A stretch of 64,000 nucleotides of DNA from Rutpela maculata (taxonomy: Eukaryota; Arthropoda; Insecta; Coleoptera; Cerambycidae), in the NCBI GenBank assembly GCA_936432065.2, contig OW386289.2, positions 137,070,015-137,134,014 on the forward strand, given 5' to 3'. The notes beneath the pieces were generated by a model. It was given only the letters and a program-made list of their open reading frames with translations, ran no database searches and was not told where the DNA came from. How positions within the stretch are numbered: the stretch's first letter is position 1; each line of letters opens with the position of its first letter. Of this stretch, positions 21,800-32,870 are shown in pieces. The position numbers and the translations under genes were made by a program.

Positions 21800-22480
21800 T
21801 GTAGTATTTTTACAATGAATTATTTTTTATTTATTTGCTTTTATTATGATTAGAGAATATTATTTAAGTATTATGCAAATCACAACTTACACACTTTTTA
21901 TTTATTATGAAAATACCTACTTTCTGTATATTGTTGCCCTAATCTGGGCACGCTAATATACTAGTTAGGTAAATACTTTAAAACACTCATTATTGGAGAA
22001 TCAATCAAAACAACTAGTTTTCTAGCTAATACTGACGAATATATATTGAATAACATGATAGGACTCTTAGCATTATCTCCAGCTATTTGAAGCAATTCTG
22101 CTTTAAATGCGGTATCACTGAAATCTATGTTTTTGGTCTTTAACCATGTTTGTATTTTTCTTTCGCCCAAGATCGGGTTGGTTGTTTTTCTTCAACTCGA
22201 GAGTGAGTAGCATTATCTAAAACAATAATGCTTGGATTTTGTAACCTCGGCAAAAGTCTCTCTGCCAGCCATTTTTCAAAATTTTCAGAGTTTATGTTCA
22301 TCCATTTTTAAAGCCTCACCCACTCGCCTTTGAACAGGTTCTATTAACAATGAAGGTCCACCATTTTTATTTTCCTTTTGAAAATATTCCAACAAATTCA
22401 AAACTAACTGCTGTGATTGCGGATTTAAAAATTCACCAGGATGCATGTTTACTATTTTAACAATAGAACAAGACTAAAAT
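21800..22480 (-). mobile_element. Internally deleted IS630/Tc1-type element
   Basis: Contains the pseudogene at 21961-22447. Its 3' flank (21800-22090 on the plus strand) recurs at 49911-50300 (twice) and 50465-50580, and a shorter match lies at 27215-27255. Those other sites therefore carry only tails of the same family. Exact termini were not identified. Confidence 0.55.
21961..22447 (-). pseudogene. IS630-type transposase, N- and C-terminal parts joined by deletion
   Basis: Read on the minus strand from an ATG near 22447: HPGEFLNPQSQQLVLNLLEYF, QKENKNGGPSLL..VQRRVGEAL, the N-terminal HTH type region of a DDE-superfamily transposase common in insects. With no catalytic core between, it then reads NFEKWLAERLLPRLQNPSII, VLDNATHSRVEEKQPTRSW, which is the C-terminal IVIDNAPYHS-type block, and after a frameshift KIQTWLKTKNIDFSDTAFKA..LL. 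The His of DNAPYH is retained as THS. The core with the first catalytic Asp is missing, so this is an internally deleted, inactive copy. Its tail at 21961-22080 is not homologous to the usual C-terminal NPIE region. Confidence 0.7.
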
Positions 22481-22689
22481 TGCATTCTTAGGCACTAATT
22501 GAAATAAGAACACTATACCTGTTCTACCCAACTTCCGAGAAAATCGACCCGCCTCTGGAATCGCCAGCAGCACTTGGCGACGACACACGGTACGCAAATT
22601 GGTTTGCTGTCGAACAATAGAAATGCCGCACGTCGGTCATAACTTGATCACAAAGATTAAAACTTACGTTACAGATTAGGCTACAAACA

Positions 22690-23970
22690 ATATTTCAATA
22701 AATACAAGGAGGGATAGAGCTCCGGACGATATTCCTTACACTATACAACCGGGATTCTATCAGCGAACAGACTTTAGTACTAGTGCTTTCTTCAGAAGAT
22801 ACATAGGGTCCCTTCTTTGGATATGTTCACAATAAGTACTTTCTTGCATATGTTTCTATTCTTTTTGTTACCGTTTTCCCCTCCTATTAATGTCAACGTT
22901 TTTTGTCGTTCCTTTGGTCTTATTGTGTCTTCGAGGAGTTGGACGGTGTTACTTTCAGTTTTTTTCAGGCTTCTCTTGGCTTTGGTCCTGGCTGTTTGCC
23001 CGTTAATTGGCCTTTGATGATATTGCCTGGTAGTTTCTCGATAAGTTTCGCTAGTTCTTCGAGCAGGAATTATGCATAGTATTTGTATCCTACATCGCAG
23101 AGTGGTATTCTTCTGTAATCATCTATATTTATGTAGTGAGTGGATTTTGGGGAAGGGTATTTATATGATCATGTTCCTGTCTGTAGGTGGAGGTGTAATT
23201 TGCAACCATGCTCTGGTAATATTTTTTAGAATTTGCTTCTTTGGGCTTTCTAGTCCATAATCCGTTCATTTATTGTTGGATAAACGAACAGGCGCAGCAT
23301 TTGTTCTAGCTATTGTTTTTAGCAGTTGGTCCTTTGCCGATCGCTTGTCCGAAGGTAGTGATCCGTATCTTTCTTATTAGTTCTAGTCATTAATCTTCCT
23401 TTGCGTCTCTATCTTTCTCCAATTCCTTAGTCCAATGTTCCAGATATATCTTCTAATGTTGTTTCTTCCATATTTCTTTAGATATGTGAAGGTTTGGTTT
23501 AGTCATTGTTCTGCTGTTAGTGTTTTTATGTTTTCGAAGACTTTTCTACTCTTTTTGTTTTTCTTTCAATGTCTCCTTATTTCGTTTACGTTCCGAATCC
23601 AATATTTTCTGCCTGCGGTCTTCATCTTTTTTAGCTGTTTATATCTATAATTTGATTCCTTTCTTATTGAGCTCATAGCTATTTTTGAGATTATTGATGT
23701 TCAATCTAAATCTTCTCCTATTTGTTGCTTTCCTATTTTTTCGAAGCATTTGTTCTGATAGGTACTCTTTGTGCTGCAGTGGGGAAATGTGTTTGATGTT
23801 TAGTTATTTATTCACGTCTTTCCTCCTGTATTTACAGTTTCCCATAGTATTTTGTGGACTGTATTGACTTCTGCTGTCCTTTTTTGCTTTAATGTTTTTG
23901 ATTTGTTCCCCTATCTTTTAGCTCACCAGGATATGATCTGGTCATCTTTTTAACCAACTTCATAAAATTT
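22690..23970 (-). pseudogene. Degenerate non-LTR reverse transcriptase
   Basis: Minus-strand reading gives a scrambled but suggestive retrotransposon ORF. Around 23130-22990 DYRRIPLCDVGYKYYA..LLEEL.KLIEKLP resembles the RT block NYRGI.LLDV.YKI.(S)..LL.RL. Upstream on the same strand (about 23780-23690) LRKNRKATNRRRFRLNINNL resembles the linker of RTE/CR1-like ORF2 proteins. No catalytic YADD block was found. The many plus-strand F/L-rich frames here (22817-23867) are the reverse of this. Confidence is limited because all motifs are broken by stops and frameshifts. Confidence 0.4.
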
Positions 23971-25144
23971 AAAAAAGCAGGAGATTCCCAATTCGCCCTG
24001 TACGTATGTTTTTTTATATCTGTTCAGTGGTTATTCTGGCATAGCTTAAGCGATTTCTGTCGGACCTGTTGCAAACTGTAGGTTATGCTCCAGCGATGGT
24101 CCCACAGTAAATTTATCAAGCTTCATCTAGTGTAAGGTGAACAAAAATTTGAAACAATTTTTTATATTACGAGCATATTCGAAGATTTGGCGGAGTCGCC
24201 GGTGTTTTCAATTAAAAACTTAGTTCTCGATTTATAAACATGACAATTTTTTGAGAATCTCTTCCTTTTTAAAATTTTACGAAATCGATTAAAAAGTAAT
24301 AATACTCTTTTTTGACCAAATCAAATAAACATAATAATGGAATTTTGCTGCATATGAATTTGTTTACGTTCAATTAATTCCAAGAAAAAATTCATAACTT
24401 ATACTTTTGACTTGCAAATTTGTCGTACTTTGGCTCTAGAACGTTGTTCTAATTCGCCTAGTTTACATACGCTAATAAATATTGATAGGATTCTTATTTT
24501 TTGAACGGAAATGTTTTATTCTGCTAACATCATAAAATTATTTTAACATTATTAAGTATAGTTGTTTTACTGAAACTTAAAGCATATATATATGTAGTAT
24601 ATACATAAAAGTAGATTAGTGAAAATGGTAATTGATGTTAGGCAATGAATAGGAAATAAAATTTAAAAAATAACTCGATGAAAACTGATAAAATATAATA
24701 TCTATAAGTATAACAAGTAAGCGTGCAAATAACTGTTCTCTTTGTCTAGTTTCTTTAAAATATTTTTGTTTTTAAATAATTCTGTTATTAAACAAATTAG
24801 ATTATGAAGCCTCTAGCAGGACCTGAGCTCTACCACACCACACGTTCATCCATTGAATCGTGTTATGCAACAAGGATCTTACAAACAAAATTAAATATTT
24901 TGAGTTAACCATATTTTACCCTAATATACGTGTGCCTACATCTGTTGAAATATACTATAACTTATTTTCACTGCTTTTGCATTTAATATTTGACGTGGAA
25001 GAAAATGTCGATATGGTAAACCTTAGTTTCTCATTACAAAATAAAGACAAAAGCTTCTAGGCCTAGACATACAAAACTATAATCATTGCAATATCGAACC
25101 AGGCTGTTTAGGTTACCTCACAGTCCATATTCCACAGCTATATT
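23971..25144. other. Unassigned AT-rich sequence
   Basis: No gene, repeat pair or RNA signature recognised. Confidence 0.4.
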
Positions 25145-25684
25145 AAAAAACCGCTGCCCAAGGAATCACTACTTCCACATCTAGATTTTTTATCCAAGTT
25201 ACTCGCAACGAAAAAATTTTGTATATGGAAAAAATTGTTTATGGAACTTTAATAACATAATATTTGAAATCCTCTACACCAAAAACGCATAAAACGGTAC
25301 CCTACATCGGTAGTGGGGTGGGGGTGGTGATAGGGGGGTGGTAGTGGTGGATGAAATAAAAAAATATTTTGAGGTTTCTGGTTCTTGTGCACACACTAAA
25401 TCAAAATTTTTTTCATCCCCTTTAATAATGGGGTGGCTAATGACAAAAATTTTTTGACACCTTAGCTTCTCTTGTATATACTAAATACCAATTTTATGGA
25501 CTCTTACGTGCTTGATTTAAGTATTTACCCCAAATGTACCCCAATTTACCCCCAACCCTTCGACGGAACAGGATGAAAATATAATCTAGTTCCAGATCTC
25601 GTTAAAGTACATATGTGTATCAAATTTCAAGATTTTTAAAAAGTTTTTTGTCGTTACTATACTTCCACTGGATGTGGAAGTAAC
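25145..25684 (+). mobile_element. HINE-like repeat, copy B (microsatellite deleted)
   Basis: 5' end AAAAACCGCTGCCCAAGGAA followed by the subterminal ACTTCCACATC motif (25170). 3' end is the hairpin ACTTCCACTGGATGTGGAAGT at 25661-25681. Between AAATTTCAAG (25622) and the 3' end, the CAGA microsatellite and adjoining block are deleted, so the copy is 540 bp and not about 680. Confidence 0.8.
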
Positions 25685-25733
25685 ATAACAATAACAAAGA
25701 ACCAAGTGACTGGATCCATTCTATGAATTTTAT

Positions 25734-25818
25734 CAGGGGTTATACATTTCTGCAACAAAGAACTAACACCCATAACTATGTGTTGGTTCTTTGTTGCAGA
25801 AATGTATAACCTCTGACA
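25734..25818. repeat. 35-bp-stem palindrome
   Basis: GGGGTTATACATTTCTGCAA..CTAACAC (25736-25771), about ten bases of loop, then the near-perfect complement to 25816. It is isolated, with no longer arms. It could fold into a long hairpin RNA or be a very short MITE. Confidence 0.7.
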
Positions 25819-26605
25819 TGTGATAAGGAAAACTTCCAGTGATTTAGAGAGATTCAGTGATTTCTTTCAAATTGAAGACGAAAAATTTTTGCCGACAGTA
25901 TTCTAAGTAGTGCATAAACAAAGGTCATTGTTTTCAAATAAGTTCGACGAGAAATAGGAAACACTTATTTAAGTGTATCAACATTTTACTTTTTTTTTTA
26001 TTATTTACGTTTACCAGAAGTTTGACATATCCTTTTTATGAAGAGGTATTTAGAAATAGCCGATGATTTTGATATTCATATCTGTTTTTAGTTTCCTAAT
26101 AATAGATTTAATAAAAATTCATTTACTTCGGTCAAATTAGACGACGTTTGGTGGAAAAAAACTGACAAAGTTTTGAAACTTGGCAAAGATGTTCATTAAA
26201 GTTTACTATTGAACACACTAATAGTCCTGAACTCAATCTGTTGCGCTCGAGCCGCCATATTGAAAAGATGGCGCTCTGATTCAGTTTTTTGCTTATATCT
26301 CTCTAACCCTTAGCGATATCGAAATTATGTTTATATTTATACAAAAATGAAGAATATAAAATTGTCTACAAAAATTGTTATATGCATTTTTTTCGTATCT
26401 ATTATTATACCTACTCTTTGAGACTTTATCAGTTTTCTCTTTAATTTTCCCTATTTGACTGGATAATTAGAGTGTTTTACTGTACACTGCATAAAAAGGA
26501 GTCTCATTCTGTGGTAAAGATACAACCCATATTTTATCATATTTTAACAAATAAAAAGTACAATATATTGACAGACATTATTGATGCTACATGCTGTAAA
26601 AAATT
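25819..26605. other. Unassigned AT-rich sequence
   Basis: No feature recognised. Confidence 0.4.
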
Positions 26606-26805
26606 GCAGCTGAAACTCGACACTGTGCACGTGGCAAAGAAGGAACCACACAAACTTTTATACATGATGATTGATTCTTAAATTTGTGTTTATGTAGGTT
26701 CCTGTTGCATAATCCGATTCCATTAATGAATGGGTACAAAGTAATCTCTGGAATGGTAGGTATTTCCCTCCGATTAAAGAACTTATATCTAGATACATAA
26801 CAGGC
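26606..26805. repeat. Locally duplicated segment U, first copy
   Basis: 26606-26764 (GCAGCTGAAACTCGACACTG to CTCTGGAATGGTAGG) recurs at 27737-27884. The adjoining 26768-26805 (CCTCCGATTAAAGAACTTAT) recurs in inverted orientation at 27445-27484. The segment is therefore part of a local duplication and inversion rather than a gene. A short frame across it (26472-26681) has no recognised product. Confidence 0.7.
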
Positions 26806-27490
26806 TATCTTTTCACTATATACCTTGTTTGCTCCTAACATAGTCACGTGATATGTCCATTAAAATGGATAGATGAACATCACATCCCATAGGCAACAGT
26901 GGCGTTGTGTGTGTAGAAAATGTGTAGAATGGTAAATATTTTCATGAATTATTGCAATTCCTGCATTACCGGCTCTTTATATAACGTGACGTAGGCATAC
27001 GATATTACAGTAAGATAAAACAGTAAGATAAATATGTATTGAAAGGATATTAAAATTTAATTGCTATTTACTTTATAACTGTAAACTGAACTTCATCATG
27101 TTACGACTATGGAACGATCGATTTTCTTCTTTTCTAAACTGCTTTCTGCAAACGGCACAGCACTTCACTATTTATTTGCACAAAATATATTGTCACTAAA
27201 CTGTGTAAATATGAATAGAGAATATTATTTAGGCATTAAGCAAATCACAACTTAAAATAAAATTACTTTTTCACCAGTTTTTGGTCAGAGAACACGAAAA
27301 ACATTTATTGACATTAATGGTCGAACTGTCAAACTGATATTACGATAACCGAACTGAAGCCGATCGTGTACGAGCGGCCGCGAATACGCCGATGGGCCAA
27401 TCAGCAACTTATGGCAAGAAGTGCCTTAGAATGGGAGTCTTTCGGGATCATAAAATTCATGCCATTATGTTTCCAGATATAAGTCTTTAA
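26806..27490. other. Unassigned sequence
   Basis: 27215-27255 (AATAGAGAATATTATTTAGG and following) matches the tail family at 21840-21890. 27445-27484 is the inverted copy of 26768-26805. Nothing else recognised. Confidence 0.45.
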
Positions 27491-28275
27491 TCGGAGGTGT
27501 TTCCTATGACGGAGATGGGCCAAAGAGTTCATTAAATTTACATAAGACTTTTAGGCCACAACAGAAAGCCTATTAGGATAATGGTCTTCTAACTGGACAA
27601 TGTCGACTTAATAGACATGAGTTCAATGGGCCTAACAGAGGATGCAACATGCAGATTCTACCAGGAGGAAGAGAAAAACAGTTCATTACCATGCCACTGT
27701 GAAGGCCTAGCAAGATTGATATTCCAACTACTAAATTGCAGCTGAAACTCGACACTGTGCACGTGGCAAAGAACCACACAAACTTTTATACGCTATTTTC
27801 TTAAATTTGTGTTTATGTAGGTTAGATTCCTGTTGCATAATCCGATTCCATTAATGAATGAGTACAAAGTAATCTCTGGAATGGTAGGTGTTTCCTATGA
27901 CAGACATGGGCCAATGAGTTCATTAAATTTACATAAGACTTTTAGGCCAGAACAGAAAGCCTATTAGGATAATGGTTTTCTAACTGGACAATGTCGACTT
28001 AATAGACATATGAGTTCAATGGGCCTAACAGAGGATGCAACATGCAGATTCTACCAGGAGGAAAAGAAAATCTGAGTTCATTACCATGCCACTGTGAAGG
28101 CCTAGCAAGACTGATATTCCAACTACTTTGAGACGAAAAACCAAGGGCCGATAGCTATACTAAGGGGCCCTAAGCTGTGAAGTTTGATATCAGGGAAAAA
28201 GCTCTGAAGAAAACTAGAACAGAAGCACCACAATAGATCTACAGGGTGTTGTGGTGGTCACGACCAATCATTCAG
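27491..28275 (+). pseudogene. Retrotransposon 3' tail, copy 3, tandemly duplicated
   Basis: Two head-to-tail copies of the ORF2 C-terminus of the same retrotransposon as at 12597-13926: 27491-27736 and 27885-28140. They are separated by segment U (27737-27884). Each reads KPIRIMV.(L)LDNVDL..SSMGLTEDATCRFYQEEE..LPCHCEGLAR and matches the Cys-rich finger end of copy 1. The second continues into the 3' UTR block (CACAATAGATCTACAGGGTG, 28226-28270). Frameshifts and stops are present. Because the repeat unit (about 394 bp) includes non-element DNA, it arose by segmental duplication after insertion and not by two insertions. Confidence 0.78.
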
Positions 28276-30332
28276 CTTCTCCTTTTTAAATTTAAAATCT
28301 AATCCACTGAAAAATTCAGAAAGCGTCCTTCAAGAGTTTCCTTTTTGCGAAATTCTGGCTTCAAAATCAGTTTCAGCGTAATGGCATCCCATTTACCTTG
28401 TAGAGAACAATATTAACTACAAAAAGGTATCTTGACATTTAATTAAAATTAGCTACAAAGAGTCTCTTGACATTTAATTAATAGTTTTTTAACAATATTT
28501 TTTAAAAGTTGAGATTTCAGGGTATGCCGAATAATTCATTTTTATTCAATTATAGAAGACAGTTTCGTTTAATTTGGCTGCATCTCATTTTGAATCCGGT
28601 CGACAAATGACTGAGCGACTATTTGCATTTTATATAGGGACCTATTGAAATCATCACTATTATCTATCTATCTCTATAAATGCGCTAATCTTGAGAAGCG
28701 ATTTTGAGAGATTTCGCCATTCTACAGCTTATTTTTGGGAAAGGTTTGAGTATATAAAAAACTACACGATCTCTAGAAGTTGGAGAAAAATTGCTGTTGC
28801 CACCAGCTCACGTTAGATTCATTCTAATAGAATCTTTTTATGTTGGCTCCTAATAGACAAATATAAAATGTTTGACTATCAGAAACCAGAAGGTCCTTTC
28901 ACAAATAGCGCGAATCGACAAAGTGAAGTTGGGGTGGGTCACTAGTTTTATCATATTGTTAAGTTTTCCCTAACTTCTATTTATTTAATAATTACATGTA
29001 TTCGTTTCGGTGGTTAATTACGTGGTTAACACTATAGTAGAAACCACTTTCTTTACAACTGAGCACTATGCGTCGGTTCAAAACCATAATTAATCAGCAA
29101 CTGTTTTTAATTAAACACTACGAACCGCGTTACAGCTCCTACACATACACATACATACATATAGGGGCCCAAAAAATCTGAAGTAAAAGTATTAATTCCA
29201 CTTTTAGGTAAAAATACTGTATTTTTTTGGAAGGGCAATAATAATAATAACAATAATGGGTTATTAGTCCGTTTTAAAAAATTATAATAGGAAAGAATGG
29301 ACGAGTCAAAATGTATAGAACTTATTTAACACTAGTATTCAAATCTAAAATATCATGTGTTATATCCAATAGTACAGTATGTCTATGAGAGATAGAGCTT
29401 ATGTGGGCTCAAGCTATATATGCCCCAAAATATACAGGGTGTCCACAAAATGAAGTCCAACTTCGACCTCCATTAAATCGCTTATTTCAAATGGAACATT
29501 CTGTAGTTTATAAACTTATTCGCTTCCCTCTTTTATTACCTTTCAAACTATGTGAGCATTCGTTTATTAGAAATGTCAAATTATTATTACACATTTTGAC
29601 GTTAATTCTGAAATTAATTTATTTAAATATGGAAACGGAGGACAGTCGTAGAAAAAGCATAGTGTGCAACATGTATGAAAATCACTTTTCAACACTTATT
29701 GCACAATATATTATATCGGCTGTTGTCGTGCTTTTCATTTGTTGACGAAAAAACAGAAGTGGTATTGGAACCACTAAACCAATCTAGGAAAAAAAAGCTC
29801 TGGAAAAAATCCGCAGATAAAAAAGCCACTTTACACAAAACACATGAGCACAAGAAACTATCAAATATCTAACAAGATATGTAAAAATAGAATTATGACA
29901 AAAGTAAAGACTCGTACAAGGAGCTTCTTAGGAAGACGATTTTTAACTCCATTCCGCATGCATAATTAAGAAGCTCGTGCGGGGTTGTGGAGACTCAGAT
30001 TCCATTCCACCGGAGTTTTCGATTAATGACACCCAAATGCCTCTATCTATACTTTCCTAGTATTTGCAATACACATTCACGAGTATTTTTAAAATCGATC
30101 GAAAATTTTGAGAAAATTGCAAAATTTTAGTACTTTACCCCTATAAAATCATATGCCAATTTAGCTTTATTATATTTGGATGATATATAATACAATAAAT
30201 CAAAGATTAATAAAATGTAAACAATTTATAGTCACTTGTGTAGTTATCGTGTTTTTTGCCTAGGTTTGCTTCTGTAATCCATACCCATATGCCAATTTGC
30301 CTGACTATTTAACAGTCGATATATTCAATAAA
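28276..30332. other. Unassigned sequence with a lone mariner-type terminus
   Basis: TATACAGGGTGTCCACAAAA at 29428-29447 looks like a single Tc1/mariner-type end; its mate was not found. The 29401-29872 frames have no recognised motif. Confidence 0.4.
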
Positions 30333-30562
30333 CCGGCACGGTAGCTCAATCGGTTAAGGCGTATTGAGTGGCGAATAAGCTGATCGACTCGCTACCGCGC
30401 TCTGGGTTCGACCCCCAGCCCCGGTATTGACAATACCGGTGGGTGTGGATGTATGTCTGCGTTTTTCCGAATGTGTAACCCCCTTCCGGACAGCCTTGGC
30501 TTTGGATTTGGGGGTTGTCTACTATTTGTGGTGTGTGTGGTGTGTGTGGTGTGTGTGTTTAT
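30333..30562 (+). mobile_element. tRNA-derived SINE
   Basis: Internal RNA polymerase III promoter: A box TAGCTCAATCGG (30342-30353) and B box GGTTCGACCCC (30405-30415). The 5' tRNA-like head is followed by an unrelated body (GTGGGTGTGGATGTATGTCT) and a TGTGTGTGG-repeat tail ending about 30560. The anticodon-arm region between the boxes is enlarged and does not fold as a normal tRNA, so this is a SINE and not a tRNA gene. Confidence 0.82.
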
Positions 30563-31009
30563 TCAATGACGTACGAATTTAAAGAATTTTTCTAGTTTTT
30601 CTCCAATATCTTGCGTTTACCCGGATAAGGAAAATTGCTATATCAATGTCAGGACCTAAGTTATCAGCTGACCAAATGGCATAAATACAGCGATGGCCGC
30701 ACAGTAGCTCTTACACTATTGTTATTTAAAACAAAATAGGTTCAAATTAAACTACCTAAAAATATAAAACTGATTTAAGAATCAATAGATCTCAAAAATG
30801 ATATCAAACTAGGCGTGATTGAAATTGATGCCAATTTAAATTTGTCATTTCAATGTTTTATATTAAAAACTGAACAAAACTTGCTACAGTATAGTTATAA
30901 AACTTACAAATTAAGTGAGAAATCTATAGGGAATATAAACAATTTCGAGGTAATTGCTAGAACTGGATATCTTTTTTGGGGAGCAACAAACACATAAATC
31001 TTTTCATCG
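30563..31009. other. Unassigned AT-rich sequence
   Basis: No feature recognised. Confidence 0.4.
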
Positions 31010-31685
31010 AACAAAAAACCGCTGCCCAAGGAATCACTATTTCCACATCCAGATTTTCTATCCAAGTCTCTCACAACGAAAAAATTTTGTATGTGGAAAT
31101 AATTGTTTATGGAACTTTAATAATATAATATTTGAAATCCCAAAAACCCATAAAAGGATATCCCACATCGGTAGTGGGGTGGGGGTGGTGATAGGGGAGT
31201 GGTAGTGGGGGTGGTGACGTAAAAAAATATTTTGAGACTTTTGGTACCTGTACACACATTAAATCACAATTTTTTTTCATCCCATTTAATAATGGGCTGG
31301 GGGTGGTAATGGGGGTGTCAAAATTTTTTTTGGGACCTTAGCTTCTGTTGTATATACCAAATGCTAATTTGTTGGACTCTTACCTGCTTGATTTACCTAT
31401 TTTACTAATTTACCCCCCAACCTTTTGACGGAATAAGGTGAAGATATAATCTAGTTCCAGATCCCGTTAAAGTACATACGTGTACCAAATTTCAAGTCAA
31501 ATGGTTCCAGAGTAATCGTGCGCACAAAAAAGTTACAGACAGACAGACCGACAGACAGAATTTTTTTTTTCGCTCAAACTTAAAATATCGACGTTTCATG
31601 ACATTATAAGCCCACTTGAACAATAAAACTTTTCAAATTTTTCTTTTGTTGTTATTGTACGTACTTCCACTGTATGTGGAAGTAA
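31010..31685 (+). mobile_element. HINE-like repeat, copy C (near complete)
   Basis: The best reference copy. 5' end AAAACCGCTGCCCAAGGAAT plus subterminal TTCCACATCCAG (31037-31053). G-rich block GGTAGTGGGGTGGGGGTGG (31170-31190). Conserved block TATAATCTAGTTCCAG (31446). CAGACAGACAGACCGACAGA microsatellite (31539-31558). 3' hairpin GTACTTCCACTGTATGTGGAAGT (31662-31683). The terminal hairpin plus inverted subterminal motifs plus a tandem-repeat slot is the described plan of Helentron-associated elements (HINE/DINE type). Helicase or Rep coding sequence is absent here. Confidence 0.82.
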
Positions 31686-32239
31686 ATAGACATGTAAGAT
31701 TAGATAAAAACCAAAATGGAATTTATTCGCTGTTACCTTTAATATTTGACTGATTAATTTTTAAAATTTTTTTCAAATAAACAAATTTATGGGAGGGGAA
31801 AAATCTTTTCCATTCTTTTTCAAATGCGCTTTTGAGTACAAAGGAAAGAGTTGAGAGGAGAAATTTTTTGACAGGTAAATAATAGGCAGGGAGGGAGGGG
31901 CATAATGCGTTTGTGGAATAAAGGTTTAAGGAAAAGGGATAGAGACTTTGGACCTTGATATTCGGCAATTTAAATTTTTTTTCCATCTTAATATTTTTTC
32001 AATATACCTTTTGCAAAATAAAAGTCACTCACTTCCAAGAGATCTTCAATTTTTGATTTAACTTTTTTCGTCAAGTTAATTAAAACAAAGTTATCGCGGA
32101 AAATCGTGTTTTTGCGAATTTTAAAAGCAAATTCCTCCCCCAACTCGTGCGATTAAGCTGAAGTAACTTGATAAGATGATAGAGCACGCGTGAAACCGAA
32201 TTGTCAAAAAAAAATGTTAAGAAAGTTCATTTCAAAACT
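31686..32239. other. Unassigned sequence
   Basis: No feature recognised. The 87-codon frame at 31723-31986 lacks motifs. Confidence 0.4.
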
Positions 32240-32870
32240 TCTCTTTTTTGCCAGATCCACTCCACTAGGTCTCGGGTGTCCATCATCACTGTTCACATTC
32301 TGTACAGCATACAAAACAAAAGGGGCACCACAATACTTTATCACAAACGTGCACACGAGATGTAGTTAGAAAATCCTCTGTTTTATCACAAATTCGTTTC
32401 GGCTTTTTTCCTCGGCTTCTTTTTCCGCAGATTTTTTCTCCTAGATTCGTCAAAGGGAAATAAACTGTGTTTTCTGTAAAGCAGCCTTTTGTTCCGTTGC
32501 TTTTTTTATCAAGGCTATTTTTCCTTCGAATTTTTTACAGGATATTAATTCCACAGAATTTTTTTTCGTTAACGCATGGGTAAACAGAACGATTTCTTTA
32601 CAGTTTTGCAAAACTCTTGAGGGTTTCAAATCGCAAAGAAATATACGTTATTTTCTTTATATTTCCTTAAGCATCTCTTAAAGATCGGACGTCTTTATCT
32701 TCAGGAGCCAGATCAATAAAAAGCATGGGAAGATCGACGTCTCGACCATCGATGACCACTGTCTCATTCCGATGAGATTCGTAGATGACAGTTTGAACGA
32801 TCAGCGTGTCGGCATCATCAGCAACATTAATCGTTTTCGTCTCCTCGTTTTAAAATTTTGTCATCAGTTT
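32240..32870 (-). pseudogene. XPG/FEN1-like nuclease family remnant (Academ-type?), locus 2
   Basis: Minus-strand reading from about 32870: ETKTINVADDADTLIVQTVI (the EADT-type acidic block, 32800-32830), then NETVVIDGRDVDLPMLFIDL, the DTDVLVLL-type block (Asp pair near 32731-32742), then LAPEDKDV. Further on, in another frame, VLFTHALTKKNSVEL (about 32570) corresponds to the LF.HALTGCDTTS segment with GCDTT lost, followed by a Lys-rich stretch to about 32400. Stops and frameshifts separate the blocks. These two acidic blocks complement locus 1, which keeps the later blocks, and identify both as the same family. No termini recognised. Confidence 0.65.

Noticed and set aside
22817..23867. Several F/L/C-rich plus-strand frames resembling membrane proteins
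   Set aside because: Hydrophobicity comes from T-rich composition; the reverse strand shows reverse-transcriptase-like blocks.
29428..29447. TATACAGGGTGTCCACAAAA as a mariner element
   Set aside because: Only one end could be found; no inverted mate or transposase remnant within several kb.
30333..30420. tRNA gene
   Set aside because: A and B boxes are present, but no proper anticodon arm or acceptor stem; the sequence continues into a SINE body and GT-rich tail.
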